Source: Vitellaria paradoxa
Taxonomy: Eukaryota > Streptophyta > Magnoliopsida > Ericales > Sapotaceae
Assembly: GCA_019916065.1 (NCBI GenBank)
Contig: CM034240.1
Span: forward strand, 43,908,026-43,972,025
Length of the DNA: 64,000 bases
Direction: 5' to 3'
Positions within the stretch are counted from its first letter, which is position 1, and each line of letters begins with the position of its first letter. Position numbers and translations under genes: made by a program. Below, piece by piece: positions 10,550 to 25,500 of this stretch. Below the pieces are notes generated by a model, which was not told where the DNA came from, did no database searches, and was given only the letters and a program-made list of their open reading frames with translations.

Positions 10550-13500
10550 CTATCTGTGTGGGTTTTTTAAGAGAGTAAGGACCTCGACATCATCACAGAT
10601 TCCCCTGGCAAGCTGAAGAGGGGTTTTTCCTTCTTTATCAAGAGCTTGTGGATCAGCTCCCCTGCACAAAGTTGGTAAGATTATTTAGATTTGCAAACAT
10701 GTAGTATCAAAATAACTGCTGATAGTGAAACCATATGAAGTTTTACTCAAATCTGGGAGGTCTTGAACAGATACAGATGGAATAAGATCCTGTTTGCTAC
10801 CTCTATAAATATTGACATGCTCATTAACTAGACATATTGGACACCTGTCCTATTATAACCTAATCCAAGCGTCAAGCCTTCGCCATGGATATTTTACAAA
10901 TTTAGTAGACTACATATAATATGAACTGTCCTGTCCTGACATGAAGGTATTAAAATTAGCGAGAGTTAAAAGATAGAATCACCTGGTGAGTAGAAGTTTT
11001 GAAATTGCATTTCTTCCTCTGATAATACTATGATGCAGTGGTGTTTGGCCTCTTGAATCAGAAGCATTTATATTTGCGCCATGCTGTAGGAGCAACTCTA
11101 CCATGCCAATATCAGCAGTATGGCAAGCAAGGTGAAGCAGGGAACAGCCATCAATAAATTCATTTATAAACTGATCTTCACTTTCTGCAAGTGAACTAAA
11201 AGAGCTTGAGGGCGTTTCCATCAAATCTGCTAAGCAGTCAAAATAGTGATCGGGACTTTGTTCCTGCTCTTGACATTGCATTGCTTTGGACATATTTAAT
11301 GACATATCAGATGAAAGTAGCCCACGTAGAGCATTAACATCTGCTTCATGAGTGATAATAAGGCTGTAAGCTTCTTTCTTGTTATTAGCAAGTACACTTT
11401 CCCACAACTGTTGTGCCACTGAAAGAAGATTCTGATTGTCCTTTCCTATGTGAACAAAGCGTTTCTCTGCATACTGCAGCAAGAAGAAAAAAACACTAAG
11501 GTTCCCATCAATCAAACCAATATTCAGATTTCAGACCAATAGTTACCATTATAAAAAATAATAAAAACACTCCAAATACGGCTGCACAAGTAAACTAAAT
11601 CTATACACATGCATATTTATATAAATATAAAATTACAAATCTGAGTATGTATAAATGCATGTGACATACAGGCATATAACTCTGAGAATTCACGAGTACA
11701 AAGGTATGAATGACGATGTTATATGTCTTGGTTGAACAAAATTTCCTAATCATATAAGGGTAAATTCTAACCACCCAAAGCTTCTCTCTATGGAAGTGGG
11801 TGATAGACCTCAATGTACATGCCTATTTGGTTAAAGAATGTAATCTTCTATCATGATAGACAGACTGTTGAAGATGTGGTAGGAGCTGGCCACATCATAA
11901 TAGCCCCTTGACCAAATCTTCAACCCCATTGCATGTACTTTAAGCCAAAGTAACTCAAAGGCTACATGAAGTGTCAACCATATTCTTTCTTTCCAGAGAA
12001 GACAAAACCTTTGATACCAAATTTTCTTGCTTCTCCATTTGATTTGATTGCAACCAAATATGGCATCTTTGGCTGACAGAGAGATGTTAATCTGTAACTG
12101 AAGCCCCGTGATAGCATCAATTGTAGCTACAATTTTAAAAATGACGCTGTAAAAGAATCACCTTTACAATGACCAAGATTTCTAGAAATCTTGGAACCTA
12201 ATGAACAGCCTCTAATTTGAGTGGCCATCAATTGGTGCATAAAAATCCCAATAACACTCTAAAGAAGGTCACCGCCATCATTCAAAGATGATTTCTTTAA
12301 TTTGGGGGACAAATTGCTCAGCCTCAAGGAGTACGTCTATCTCTAAAGATCCATCATGCATCAATGCACAGCTCATAGCCTCCGTATCACTTGAATTACA
12401 CTGACGCAAAGGTAGTGAATTTTGTGTAGGTCAGGTATTCCAACTTAGCAAGGAGGAGGAGAAAAGGAAAGAAGCTAATCTGGCAAAATGTTGCATGAAA
12501 GAACAGAAGTCAAGAGGAGTTGGTAAACGGGAGAAAGTAAATCATTTGAAACAATACCTTTTCACAAATGAACTTCTCCTTCACTGAAATATGAGCGTCA
12601 TGGCTGGGCTTGTTAAAGAACTGATTGTGTTTATCGGATTCAAAAAGCCTACATCACGAAAGTAAAAAATTTGTTCAAATTCAATTCAGAACACTGTAAT
12701 GATACTTAAATCTTTCAATTCTTACTCGGTAGGTATTTCATCAGCCTGAAAAGTTCTTTGTGCATGTAACAACCTCTCCCATATTGAGTTCACGAAGGCA
12801 TTACCCAGTGCCTGAAACAAATTGATTACAGAAGGCTCCCATACTTTAACATCAAGTGCTAGAGACCTTACCTGCATTGACAGTGAACAAAATGGGCTGT
12901 GTGGATAAAGTAGGAAAACGAAGTACTAGCCATGTCAACACAAAAGTTTCAATATATAGGATGTCATTGGGAGGAGGCATGACACAAAAGGTAAACTAGA
13001 ATCAACCATTTATGATTAGGCCTAGCTTCAGCATACTCCATTATTTAGAAGTTGTAACCGCATAATGCTTATCAACAAAATAAAAAAATAAAAAAGAAAA
13101 TGATGTAATGCGCATTTCTTGATTTAAGCATAAATGTCAAAATGGGTGCATGAGGATGGTGTACATTGCACTCTTTAAATTATATTGCAATTGCATTGGC
13201 AGTCATTAACATGATCAATTGAAAGAAATATTGCAATATATTTATCAGACTACTAGTTCAAGGTTGAGTACTAGCTTTGGTAAAAGCACACTTAAGAGCA
13301 CAATAGAATAGATAGAGCTAAACGAAGCCCTTTCATCTTCACTCCAAGGTATTGATAAAAAGTTAAATGGTAAAGCTGAAATTATTCCTACCAATGTGGA
13401 CTGCATGCGGAAAAAACTAAAAATTGGTCGCATAAAAAAAATATAATAAACATTGTTAGAAAAGTTTTTTTTCCCCCTCATCCATTAATACAAAAAAAAA

Positions 13501-16500
13501 AAATTAAAAATACACTCCTGTCTTAGCTGGGAACTTGTTCTCTCACACAAGAAAAAATGGAAAGAGAAAGGGAAATAGATAGGAACATGGACAACAATAG
13601 GCCAAGACTTGGGCCAGGACTTCTCAATGAAAATGCAAGAGAAGAACTGCTCAAAGGAGGAACTTCACTTGAACCTCAGATAAGTTAATGAAAAGCAGAC
13701 CATATACCAAAACTGGAACGGAAAAAATAATTACCAGATATAACAGCCATTGGGGGGGGGACATCTCTAATAAAGTTCTTTTTCAAATGGTTATGATCCT
13801 ACAACAGGTCAAGGGATTTGAGGTCACTGACGCACTAGCAGTTCATTCTCCATGAATTGGCAAAGAATATCTCATGGTGTGAAATCCACAACATTGGAAC
13901 ATTTCACTCCTATTAGTTTCTAACATAAGGACAAACTGTGTATGAATTATACGTTATATGCAAAATCTTAACCAATCAAGATTTTTCCAAAAATATTTTC
14001 ATATGGTGAGTTTGTTTAAAAATTAGGGCCTCAGTGCATTCATCACACCTTAAACTTTTGGCCTCAAAAGTTTAAATATCCTGGTGCATACCCTCAAGCC
14101 TTTCTTCTAAAATCCCTGAAATGGACTTGAAAAAGTTGATCTGTGCAAATCAAAATCTAGATAACTTACTTTAGATATGTGCACCCCAAGATTACGGTGA
14201 ACACCAGAACATTCAATGCAGATGAGCACACCAAGGTTTAAAGAAGCCCAGTCTGGTTCAGGTGCATCACAATCGGCACATTTGTTATTTCCAGGCAATT
14301 TTTTTAATGCATCTACTGACTCATCACCTTTTCCAGTGTACTGTAGCCGTTGTAAACTTCTAGATGCACGCACAAAATTCCAAGAAGGAAGGACCTTCCC
14401 GGTTGTATGATGTCCAATTGCCCTGTGATCAAAATCAGAGGAACTTCCGAACGAACTACCATCGCTGGCATAAATATGATCACCAATTGTTGTCAGGCTA
14501 GCAGAGACACACTGAAAATAATTGAATCATAATTATGAATTTTGACAATAAAAATCAAAGGCTGCACACAATCTAGACATTTTAGAATTTTACCCTCTCA
14601 GGTGCCTGGGAACTTAATAATGAAGCAATCACTCCAGTTATTTTTTCAATCCAGTCCATTTGTTCCAATGCACTCTCTGCCTGTACAAGTAATTGCTGAT
14701 TATTACTAAAGATATGCTGACAAATATTGGCCAACCACCAACTCACTATTCAATGAGAATATCAAAACCATAATAAGCTGTTTTAGCATGGGAATAACCA
14801 ATATTTATACTTAAAGCTGACCTTTGAAAATATACCTGCAAGGTATAGTTCTTTGTCGGTGAAATTATCCTGAAGCAAAATCTCAAATCCAACTGATCTG
14901 CATCAACCTTAATTGTTGATGTCAACAGGTTCACAGGGTGACGTGCAACAGATTTTTCATCATGTACACTACCATGGTAATGAGAAGACAGCCACCGACT
15001 CAGCAGGCCAGAACCAGGTTCCACGGAATTGCTCCTGTGTACAGGAAATTGACTCCCACCTGCCTAAAACAACATACTAAAGATTCGATCGGCAGTGATA
15101 GTGAAAAAAAGAAAAAAGCATTTAAACACAAAATGTTCAATGTTATCTTTTGTGACTTACAGAGGTCCTGCTCCATTGTTTGCGATAGTAGTACAACATG
15201 CCTCGATTATCAAGAACAAAAAATCTTCTCTTCCAGTCACCCCTCAAATTAGAGGAACGTTTTGAGAGGTATCCTTGCTTGATGGTTTGAACCTAAACTA
15301 TTTACGTCTTGGTTATGGATGAAATTCAATACTAGTTCAAACAGAATAAAGCTGAATGAAAAAAGTCATATAATAGTCACAGCACAAAAAGATCATATTA
15401 AACACCTTTCCTTCTGCAGCAGACTGCATCACTGCCTCTATCTCTTTATGGGAACTTCTGGGGAATTGTTGTTTACCATCTCCACTAGGAAAACCCTTAA
15501 ACCCATTCAATGACTGCCTCTTTTCTCGATCAACCTGCCTCTTATACTCTTGCATCCTTTCATTAAGAGTTGCCTGTTCATACTTGGAATTTTCTCTTGA
15601 TTGTTGTGCATAAGCCAAAACCTGTTAAAACGACCTTAACTTCAATAATCACCCAACAAGAAGAAACAGATTTCAGAAAGTAAAAAAAGGATTTGACCGG
15701 ATCACTCCGTAAGTAGCCTAAAAAAACATAATAGTCACTGCTGGATCAAATGCTAGATTACACCCACATGGCATCTACAAATTCAACCAATGATAAAAAT
15801 TTTGTTTCCATAGGTTCCTGTCGAAATTCCATGGATTCGTTAGAAATAGTTTAATTTTGCTCTGCTTCAAGCCTTCGACCAAAACTCCATAATTTTGATG
15901 CAAACAACTAGGTGTCGTATTGCAATTTTAATAAATTACTATTCTTTTGATTATTTTAATTGTAATAGCTAAATTAACTATAATTGGTTGTAAAATTGGA
16001 ATTTTAAGCAGAAAAATATATATTGATGCATAGTTACACAAGTAATTCCCATTATCTAAACTTATGACTATATCTTTTTTGTTTTTTTCTTTTTAGTCTA
16101 ATGATCACACAATATTTTAGTTAGGGTTGTATTTATTAGTTTATATTGTAAATAGATTTATTAACTTGTTGTTAATAAATTCAATGAATTTAGCTACCTA
16201 ATAAAATATTTCTGAATTTTTTCCATCAGGCATTTTCTTTTCCTATAACATCAAAGGCACAAAAACAAGATTGATACAATAAAAGAAGGATTATAGGAAA
16301 AGACTTAGCCTTTCTATGGCACATCAAAGTCACATCAAAATTATAGAAGGCAGTAAATTATTAGCATATAAAAAATGATAAATATAATGAATCTCCAAAT
16401 TAGGGGACATTTGAAGTTCCAAAAAAGTTAAAAAACAAAAAACAAAAGTTAGTGTTGGAGTGTTGTAAAAAAGTGACACGTGCCGAAATTTGATTGGAGA

Positions 16501-19500
16501 AAGTTGAAAACTTTTGAAGTTTTTTGAAAATTTTGGGGCTCCAAATGGAGCCTTAATCAACATATTTTGATGGGGCTATGAATTGAAATCCTTGGGTGAA
16601 AAGAATTCACCATCACATTTATAAATATCAGAATATATTATTTTAAATGTGATATATATAAGCCTCCTATGGTATATACCACATTTAGAATATGTGATTT
16701 ATCATGTTCCCTCTTCCCGGTCCTGGTTTAATTACTGAAATGATCTCTATCTTCAAGTAAATTATTATGGGGATAACAATGCAATAACTTTCTCGTATTC
16801 AAAAGGATATAATTGGAAGTGGTGATTGCACTTATTTAATTTCATTGTAAGAATTGAACAATGAGCTCCCTAACTAGAATGAGGGAAGTAAGACGAGAAA
16901 TTTTGCCTCAGTTTCAGGTGCAGCAAGTAGCACTTGAAGAACAAAGAATTTTCCTCCCTTTTCAGCATTGCCTGCCAAAGTGCTTTGGTGAAGATCTGAA
17001 GGACAAGATACAGATAGTCTCTGCCTCTGATATGTAGAGAACCAGAACAGCTAGGATATCATTTACGTTTTAGAATAGTTTTTGCCTCTGATATCTAGTA
17101 AACAGAACAACTAGGATAACATTTTAGAGCCTCTTGCAAGTGTCCGCGTTACATGTGGGAGGGAAAAGTAAACACTAATACAAAAAGAATTTCCAGCAGT
17201 GACTACACAGGTGGTCCTTTATTTTTCATCCCTCTAATGGATGCTTTAGTTGCGGTCATATGCTCCGCGCAACTATTTTCATCACTATACAGTAGGGGTA
17301 AAATGAGCTCAAATCAAGCGCTATTTGTGGCTCACTTAGAATCGAGCTCAAGCCTAGAAAAGCTTGGCTCGAAAGCCCAAGAGCCCGCTTGATAAAATAA
17401 TACATATTTTTTTATAATATTTTATCTATTATATTTTAGACTAAAACGACATTTTGATTTAATTGAACTATTCAAAAACCAACCTCGAATCTAAATTCTT
17501 CTTTCTTGAGCCAAACTCGAGCCTATATAAAAGTTCGAACTAAGCTCGAGCTCGTGTCCAGTATAAATAGCTCGAGCCGATCTTGAATAGCCACTCTCAA
17601 ATAAGTTAAAACTCAGTTTGGCTCGTTTCCATCCCTATTGTACAGCCATATTATAAATCCTTATAATGGTCTAGCTTAATTGCTGTACAAATTAGGTGTT
17701 CTATGTGTTAAGTCAAAGAATAAGAAGCAATCAGTTGGGTTAGCAAAAATCAAAGAGTTCACTCCTCAAAAGAAAAAATAATTTTGAAACTCAATGCTTT
17801 TAGTTATTACTAGGAAACATGGTACAAGGAAGTATTAGAAACTTCTGTGGAGAAATCAGGAAACTTCCTAGCGATATTATAGATCTTTTCAAGGGTATGA
17901 GCAAGAGCGACTAATTAGGAATGCTGTCTAATATGTTCATCTTGTTTTATTGCTCTTGCTTCTTGTGACTTCTTTTCTTTATTTTCCCACAAGATGTGGC
18001 AAATTCAATTTATGAAAATGTGAAAATTCTTGAACAAATAGGCAAGGATATTGAATTACAGTACAATCCTAAAAACAGAAAATAATACTAATACTGAATA
18101 TGTACCTCGTTGATACAAGGCTCCAGTTGATGCAACAGCTCAAATCCCTACATAAAACAAAACATTAAAGCAACACTGCAGAACCAAACTAGCACAGTGG
18201 AAGGATTGGAGTTACTTTCATATTATGCACCTGTTTGAAGTAACTAAGGTGAGCACCCATTATCCCACTGACAACATCCAAAAGGTCAAACCTCCTTTTT
18301 GCCTCAACTTTAGAAAGAGCACCAACCTGAGTTTTGGATAAGGACAATTTTTAAAAGACAAGTTATTTCTGGGTTGCATCTCTATCTAGATTTCGTCATA
18401 CTTTTTTTTTAAAAGCAACTCTTGACTTGTATAATAGATCATGTAAAACAAATTTATATGTGAAAAGCTAGATATGGCAAAGATACCAAATTAAAGCGTG
18501 CCTGCTCGAAAGTCAATCTTGCATTATGAAGTTCCTGGAATGACTCATCAAATTAGAACTTAAAACAAGTGACATTTAACACCACCAGCACCCCCAACAC
18601 CCCCCCCCCCCAAAAAAAATATATAAAGGAAGGAAAAAGTAATGCTCAAAGTTTCTCAGAATTCATGGCATCTTATTTAAAGGGCGAGACTAATACAGGA
18701 TACCTCTTCTGTGGCAGCAGCTATATCCATCCTAGTGCTTTTCCGCAATGCTAGATACTTCTCACGTGCCTGTGGGGCAAAATGGGTATGAAGATTAATA
18801 AACCATAGAGTAAAATATCAACAGCATCTAGTTTGTCTGACAGCATGTCTTAAATTGATTACAAGTACTTGCAGAATTCTTACATGTGATTGAATATGCA
18901 TAAAATGTGTAGCGTGTGACTTGGGTTAGAATTCATGCCTGTGATGTATAATCATGTAAATGTATAGTTTGTAGGGGTATTTAAGTCTGTACAGTTTTAT
19001 CACATCAGTATAAATACAAGTCTAGAAATCCCTATTAGGTATGGTGTCATTCAGTAAACCTAGATCTATTGATATGGTATTAAAGTAAGCAGAGGTCCTG
19101 ATGTTCAAACCTCCTGCCAGATCAATAATGAATAATTATACATATTTGGCTCCATCAAACCTAGTCACACGTGAGTGCAGTATTTCACAAAAGAAGGGAG
19201 GACAAATTGCAGCCAAAGTAAAAGGTCCAAGCCAAAGTCCAACAAAACACCAACTCTGCAAAGCTCCACCAGGAGAGTTCTTGCTAGTCGCTGGCGACTC
19301 TAGTTGCTCAGTACCGTCACTGTAAAGCTTTTCCCAATCACAACAGAGGGCCACATTTATAGCCAAAGTTCCAGCTGGAAGTGAATCCTTCACCCATTCA
19401 CTATCTGACAACAGTTTCGACTAAGCACCACCACCAGAGGGTTAGCCAGTCACCAGTAACTCCAATCACTGAAGCCTTATTACCGGAAGTGGTCCACACA

Positions 19501-22500
19501 CCCATTGTTTGCCGATGTATGAAGTTTACACTGAGAAGATCTGCCAGTGCATTTCAGAGTGTGAGATATCAAACCAACTCCGTTCATCTGGCATGCTGGC
19601 CCACTTCCTACAACCTCCTAGTACCATTACATTGTTATTTTAAGGATCCTCGAGAAATAAGAGTTAACTTGGTTGTTCAAGTTCAGATCCATAGACCAAA
19701 TTCACTGACAACCTTTCGCATACACTTAGTTGGCCATTTTTGAGGATCTTTTTGAAATCTTAGAGGGTGTTTCTTCCTGTTTAGGTCCAACTTTTCATGT
19801 TCGAGCACATTATATCTCCACCAATGGTTTAATTGGTATTTGAATTCTAGTTTTGTTAACTATACCAGTTCCTTGATCTTTATATATCAATAGAGTCCAA
19901 ACCTTTTGATTCTACTGTTGTTCCCACCCAATTGACTTCACGAAAGTCGAATAGGAGTAATTATATCCAATTGTCTAAGGCTATTAAAATTGCCATAATT
20001 GGTTGTGGGAAACAAAAGCATCTCAGCAAACCTACTTCTGCATCAACATATAAGGGTTAAGATACATGGATCCAAGAGGATGACCATATTGTCAGTCTTT
20101 TATGGAACCTCATATAACAAACGTGCACTCACCTTGATAAATGCACAAAGATCGAGGACATGGATCCAAGAGGATGACCATATTGTCAGTCTTTTATGGA
20201 ACCTCATATAACAAATGTGCACTCACCTTGATAAATGCACAAAGATCAAGGAGAATGTTCGATTGTTGTTCTCTAGTGACCTCACTCGTATGTATGGTTT
20301 CTCTGAGTTCTTCCAATTACAATGAACAAATCAAACACACAGTCACTAAGGCTCTGTTTGACGAAGTTTTTAGTTTTCAAATATCAGTTTTTGTCCTCAT
20401 TTTTTTAAAAATTGAATACAAAAAATTGTCTAGTAAATTTGTTTCCAATTTTCAATTTCAAAAAAAATAAAAGCTATTTTCAAAAATTGTGGAACTTACG
20501 GAAACATAAAAAGTGTTTTCCCAAGTTTCGATTTCCCACGAGCACTACCACCACCACCGCGGACCAAGACCCGCTAGTCACCACCACACTGACCATCACC
20601 AGACGCCAACCACCGACTACTACTGACCACCCTCTGAACGTTTCAACTACCAACTAAAAACTATTGTCAAACGTGTTTTTAAGTTTTTTTTTTTTTTTTT
20701 TCCCTAACTATGAAAATAAAAGCTAAAAATCAAAAACTGAGAACTAACACAAAAACTAAAAACTAGCAGCTTTATCAAATGAGCCCTAAGTACTTTGATT
20801 CACTCAAGAATGTCTATGAGGAATTAAATATGCTCAAACCACTAACTGCCAATATAAATAAAATAAGGAAACAACATAACAGATAGTAGGCTTGAAGCCA
20901 AGGTTTGAGCCAGTGCAAATCCTTGGAGGAGCTTCAATTGCCTCATTTGTTGAGACATACTCCTGGGTTATGTGAGCCTCTAAAGATTCTACCTCTTGTG
21001 AATCTACCAGAGTTGACTCACGACTCCACAATGTACTAATAATCATGGTAGTCAGGGTGGGGGATCCAAACCTAGGTGCACTTCTTGTAGTCATCTTGAT
21101 CGTACTAGGGAGCAGCGCTAGAACATTAACATACAGCCACTCTGACTCATCTACAGACGTACCAACTAGTAATAAGAAACCACAGACTGCAACTCTATGC
21201 AGTGAGTATTCCAAATTTCTACAATATCAAGCAGCAATCAATCACTTCCCCCAACTTCCCTTGTTCATCAACCCAATCCCAATACTTGTTTTTCTTTAGT
21301 CCATAATTCAAGAGCATCATATCATGATCGGTACATTCCAGTAACAGAGACATTTGAAGTAAAAGTCATCTGCAGACGTCGGTCGTGCTAGCCCATTGGT
21401 CTTCAATACTACATACCTCTGGACTGCAGCAATTTGTTGAATGATATATAAGGACAAAAAAGGAAAAACAAAAACTAGAATCAGTCCCATGTGGCTAATA
21501 GTTAAGAAGCATATCAAGAGGCACCATATTAAAAGTACATGATACCACTTCACAATAATACATATCTAACAAGTTGGTTATATCCACATTACTTTATAAA
21601 TACTTCTATTTTTCCAAAAGGGAAGTTGATCAAACAAGTAAATCCATCCACAGGGAGGCATAATAATTCTTTTGCACAATGTTCTCCTTTTGTCAAGGGT
21701 TCGGAATCTGAAATCAGCTTTTCTACTTGCAGAGAAGAGACTGCCTGGATCTGACCCTCCACAGCTCCCGCATTGTGCACTGGATTGCTTTTTTTTTTTT
21801 TTAATGTTCTTGCTTTACTACTAATTATTTCTGCAATCAGTTTCGCCTTTTTTTTGCTACCAAAGGATATAACTAAAATATATACTTTTTTTTGGCAATT
21901 AAAATAGTGTCTTTTGACTCCTCAATCGATCAATTTAGTGAATATTGAAAGGATTAAGAATGACAAGGCACTAACTATTGAGTAAAAAAAGTAGTGCAGT
22001 AACTACATATTCTACCAAAGATATCCCAACTCCAATAAAACTCCATTAATTTCCATGAACAAGTAAAAATCAAATGCAGTTGAATCATAGAAGAGTTAAT
22101 GTACATGATAACTTTGAAAGTCATCTTGACCTAGAGAGATATAATATGCACCTGGTCATATATAATTTCAGTTTTGTCAAAACGTTTCCGAGCTTCCTGC
22201 ATGGACATAAAATTCCGCGTGACAAAAAAAAAATGGAACACACTTAGAAATGTGATGGTAGATTATTTCAATGACAGAAACTAAAACATTTCATAAATAT
22301 TTTGGGAGAATTTCAAAAACAGCTCAAAAATATGAATATATATGCATGCTTAAAAATATAAATTTCTATCCATCTAAATGTATGAAAATCTAACAATAAA
22401 CAAATTAAAGAATTTATTATTTTGGTGTATCTTGCTATATTTTTGTTTGTTTTACCATATTTTAATAGAAATATTAGAAGTATGATTTCACTAATAATAT

Positions 22501-25500
22501 TTTGTTCCTTTGAGGAGAGAAGAAAGTGCACAAAGGGTCACAAACCAGACAAGTGAATTTTAAACTAAGAAATAATAAAAGCAAAATGACAAGTGTATTC
22601 CAATCTGCGGTACTTTAATAAACGAAAATGAACTCTTTTATGAGCAACACACAAGCATATTCACTATTTCAAATATGATTGCAATGCAAAGCTTCTTTCA
22701 ACTTTATAAAAAGTAAACATGCTATGACTAAAATGAAAAACCAGGCGGCATTAAAAAGGCAGGAACATCACCATATTTTGCTGGCACATCACCATTTAAT
22801 GCCAATAATGAATCTGATGTAATGTAAATAATACCTTGACATAATGCAGGTCAACATTGACGAATTGTAACAACCTGTCATTTAGCATGTGCTCTACCTG
22901 ATAAAGAACTTAAAGAATGTTATACAAGGACGTAAAATAGAGAACTAGTGGTATCTCCTAAACCATTATAGTAAAAACCCATCTAGGAAGTTTATTGGTA
23001 AACAAGAATAAAAAATAGTTTCACCATCAGATCAAGCAACAATTAACTATTATAACAGAATAATCAGGCATATTGTTGAAAACAGCTATGATTCATCATA
23101 GCATGTGGATAAAGTAATGGGAGTCAATCACTGCACAGCAAAATTTTGGAGGTAGAATACCAGCTAACATACAATTACCCAATAAATCATGATCATTATA
23201 AAGTCAATAATAAAGGCAGGCATGCAAAGTAAAGATTCAAAAATTCTAAAATGTTTGATGACAAGCCAAAAGAGAAATAAACAGAATGGGCAAAGCGTAG
23301 ACAAATCTAATGACCAAGTTACTGAAATAAGCAAAATTTGTGGGACCTCTAAAAATAAAAAGCGGTGTTTATGAGATCAGGGAAACTGGCTGCCAATTTA
23401 GGTAAGTTGGGGCTGTATGTCTCAATTATTGCTTTTGCAATTACTGTTTTGGGACCTCCAGAATCTTTGACAGCTTCTTACAAATTTTGAAAGGTAAATG
23501 CATGTTGATCATTTCAGAAGTTAGAGATTATTTCAGATATAGTTAGCTAACAGTATTGGAGAGAGGACAGCCAACCCAAAACAGGGAAATACAAAAGTGG
23601 AAGCGCCTAAATCACACAAAAATCGTCCGCAAATATTCCACAAATTCAAAAACCTCTAACATTGAATGCAAGTTCCAGAAAAGGATGTTTAATGTAAAGT
23701 ATGGCAAATTTAAAAGGCAGCTAAACTCTGAAAAAAAATGGTAGTTGCTCTCTCCATGTGATGATAGTACAAAATACATTGTGTGGTTTATATGCACAGG
23801 AATCATAACTAGCCACTGGATCTTCAGAGCAAATCCAGTGTTCTGCCATTTAGTTGTGCCTATTGTGTGATGGCATATATTGCTTCCACAAAAGCAAATG
23901 AAAATATGCAAAGAAGAGACTAGTTCTCAAGCAAGCAAAACAATAAAAGTCACAGTTGTTGCATATGAAAATACTACCTTCAAAGAGCTCTGGAAAAAAA
24001 TATCTTAAGTGGAAAATTAAATGTCTAATGGATTGGATTGGGAACGTGTACAACCATCATGAAAAATAAATACCATCAGTGTCTATTCAGCATTATCATC
24101 TGAGTAGAAATCTTCCTAGGTGCAATCTGAAGAAATATGCTTATAGCTGCCAGCGAGGAGGAAAAAAAAAAAAGAAGTCGAATTATAATGAGTTGGTCAA
24201 AAAGGTAGAAAGTGACCTGCGATCGAAGAACTTCTTTGTAGGTTCCAATTTCTCTCAAAGCAATTGCAAATTTAGTCATGATAGGACCTGAGAAAACAAA
24301 ACAAAAATTATTTCTAAGTATCAACAGACAAAAGAGCATGTAGAGTTATTTAAAATGTTGTTGGGTGTTTCAAAAACTAGGGCTGTATCTAACAAGCTTC
24401 CTAAACAGAGCAGCATGAATGTTTGGAATCCATGTTATTGAAGGTGATTACTTTTGCTGCTTAAGTCCCGCTAAGAAGTGAAACACAAATGGGATGGTTT
24501 ATAAAAAGAAGCACACAGCTCAACTGCAACCTGTTAAAGTTTAAGCTCACTCGGCAGGCTATAGATGCTGAGCTCAAGCCTTAGCCTGATTAGGTGTTTA
24601 TGAAGACTGGAGTTAAGTTTATATATGCTTGACTTGACAGGATGCAGGTCACCATGTTGATCTAAACATACTAATAACTGACTTGTCCTTTTTTTTTTAA
24701 CAAGTAACTTAATAACTGATTTATTTAAATTACAATTTTCAATTCCAACTGAATTCGTGTTGAGTTGATGGATTTTGAAACGAATGAATGTTCAATTGAC
24801 TAGGGACCATATCCAGTGGCAACCATATTGCTTGTAATTAAAATCCTCTGTACTTATTGAAGATGCTAACAAGAGTTGCTTACACAAGGCCGATTCTTTT
24901 ACCAAAGCATGATCACACAAGATGAGTGAACATTGGCTCAAGCTCAAACCTCAAAATGCTTTTACATATTTAGTCAGGAGGGACAAAGCACCACTAGTCT
25001 TGGTAACTTAAAAGGACAAGCACAGTTTGTCAAGTGTTTTCTTGAATATAATTAGTGATATCCAACAAAACTAATAAATTTTCAACATAGATAAGACATA
25101 AGCACCTGGTTGTTTTCATGCTCAACAACAGGTCAGGACTGAATTGGAATGGCAATGCCTTAAGGAATTCACAACCCATGGTTTCGTGAGCAAGATGATC
25201 AATTAAGAAAGTAAGCCAACAGAATTATAAATAACTTTGTGTCTTTAAATCCACATTAGTCAAAGTTAGCATGACAAGTTTGCTCAATTGATAAAGAATT
25301 TTATCTCTCTTAGGTAATAAATTACACACTGTCATAATGTCACAAGCATTGCAACCATCTGCACTTTCCAATGACAGGGAAAGAAAAGACATAAAAAATT
25401 TGAGAACTCTGCTCAGAGGAGGGGGACTCAAACAGGCATACCTCCAAAAGCAGCACAAATTGGACCATTGTACCTTCCAAAAGTTTCAAGAGCATTTGCA

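Larger units (their letters stand above)
18770..22151 (-). other. Intron 6 of the ARF-GAP gene
   Basis: 3,382 bp, with an LTR/TRIM-like relic (about 18,880-19,150), a 94-bp tandem duplication (20,064-20,251) and a MITE (20,349-20,787). The stretches 19,150-20,060 and 20,880-21,800 are of moderate base composition and include open frames without recognisable domains. They may be decayed retroelement interior. Confidence 0.65.

Noticed and set aside
19136..19411. Coding frames in intron 6 (19,101-19,743)
   Set aside because: No recognisable domain, stops flank them, and they lie next to LTR-like debris inside a well-supported intron.
20064..20251. CRISPR-like array
   Set aside because: Only two adjacent units without spacers, in a plant nuclear intron.
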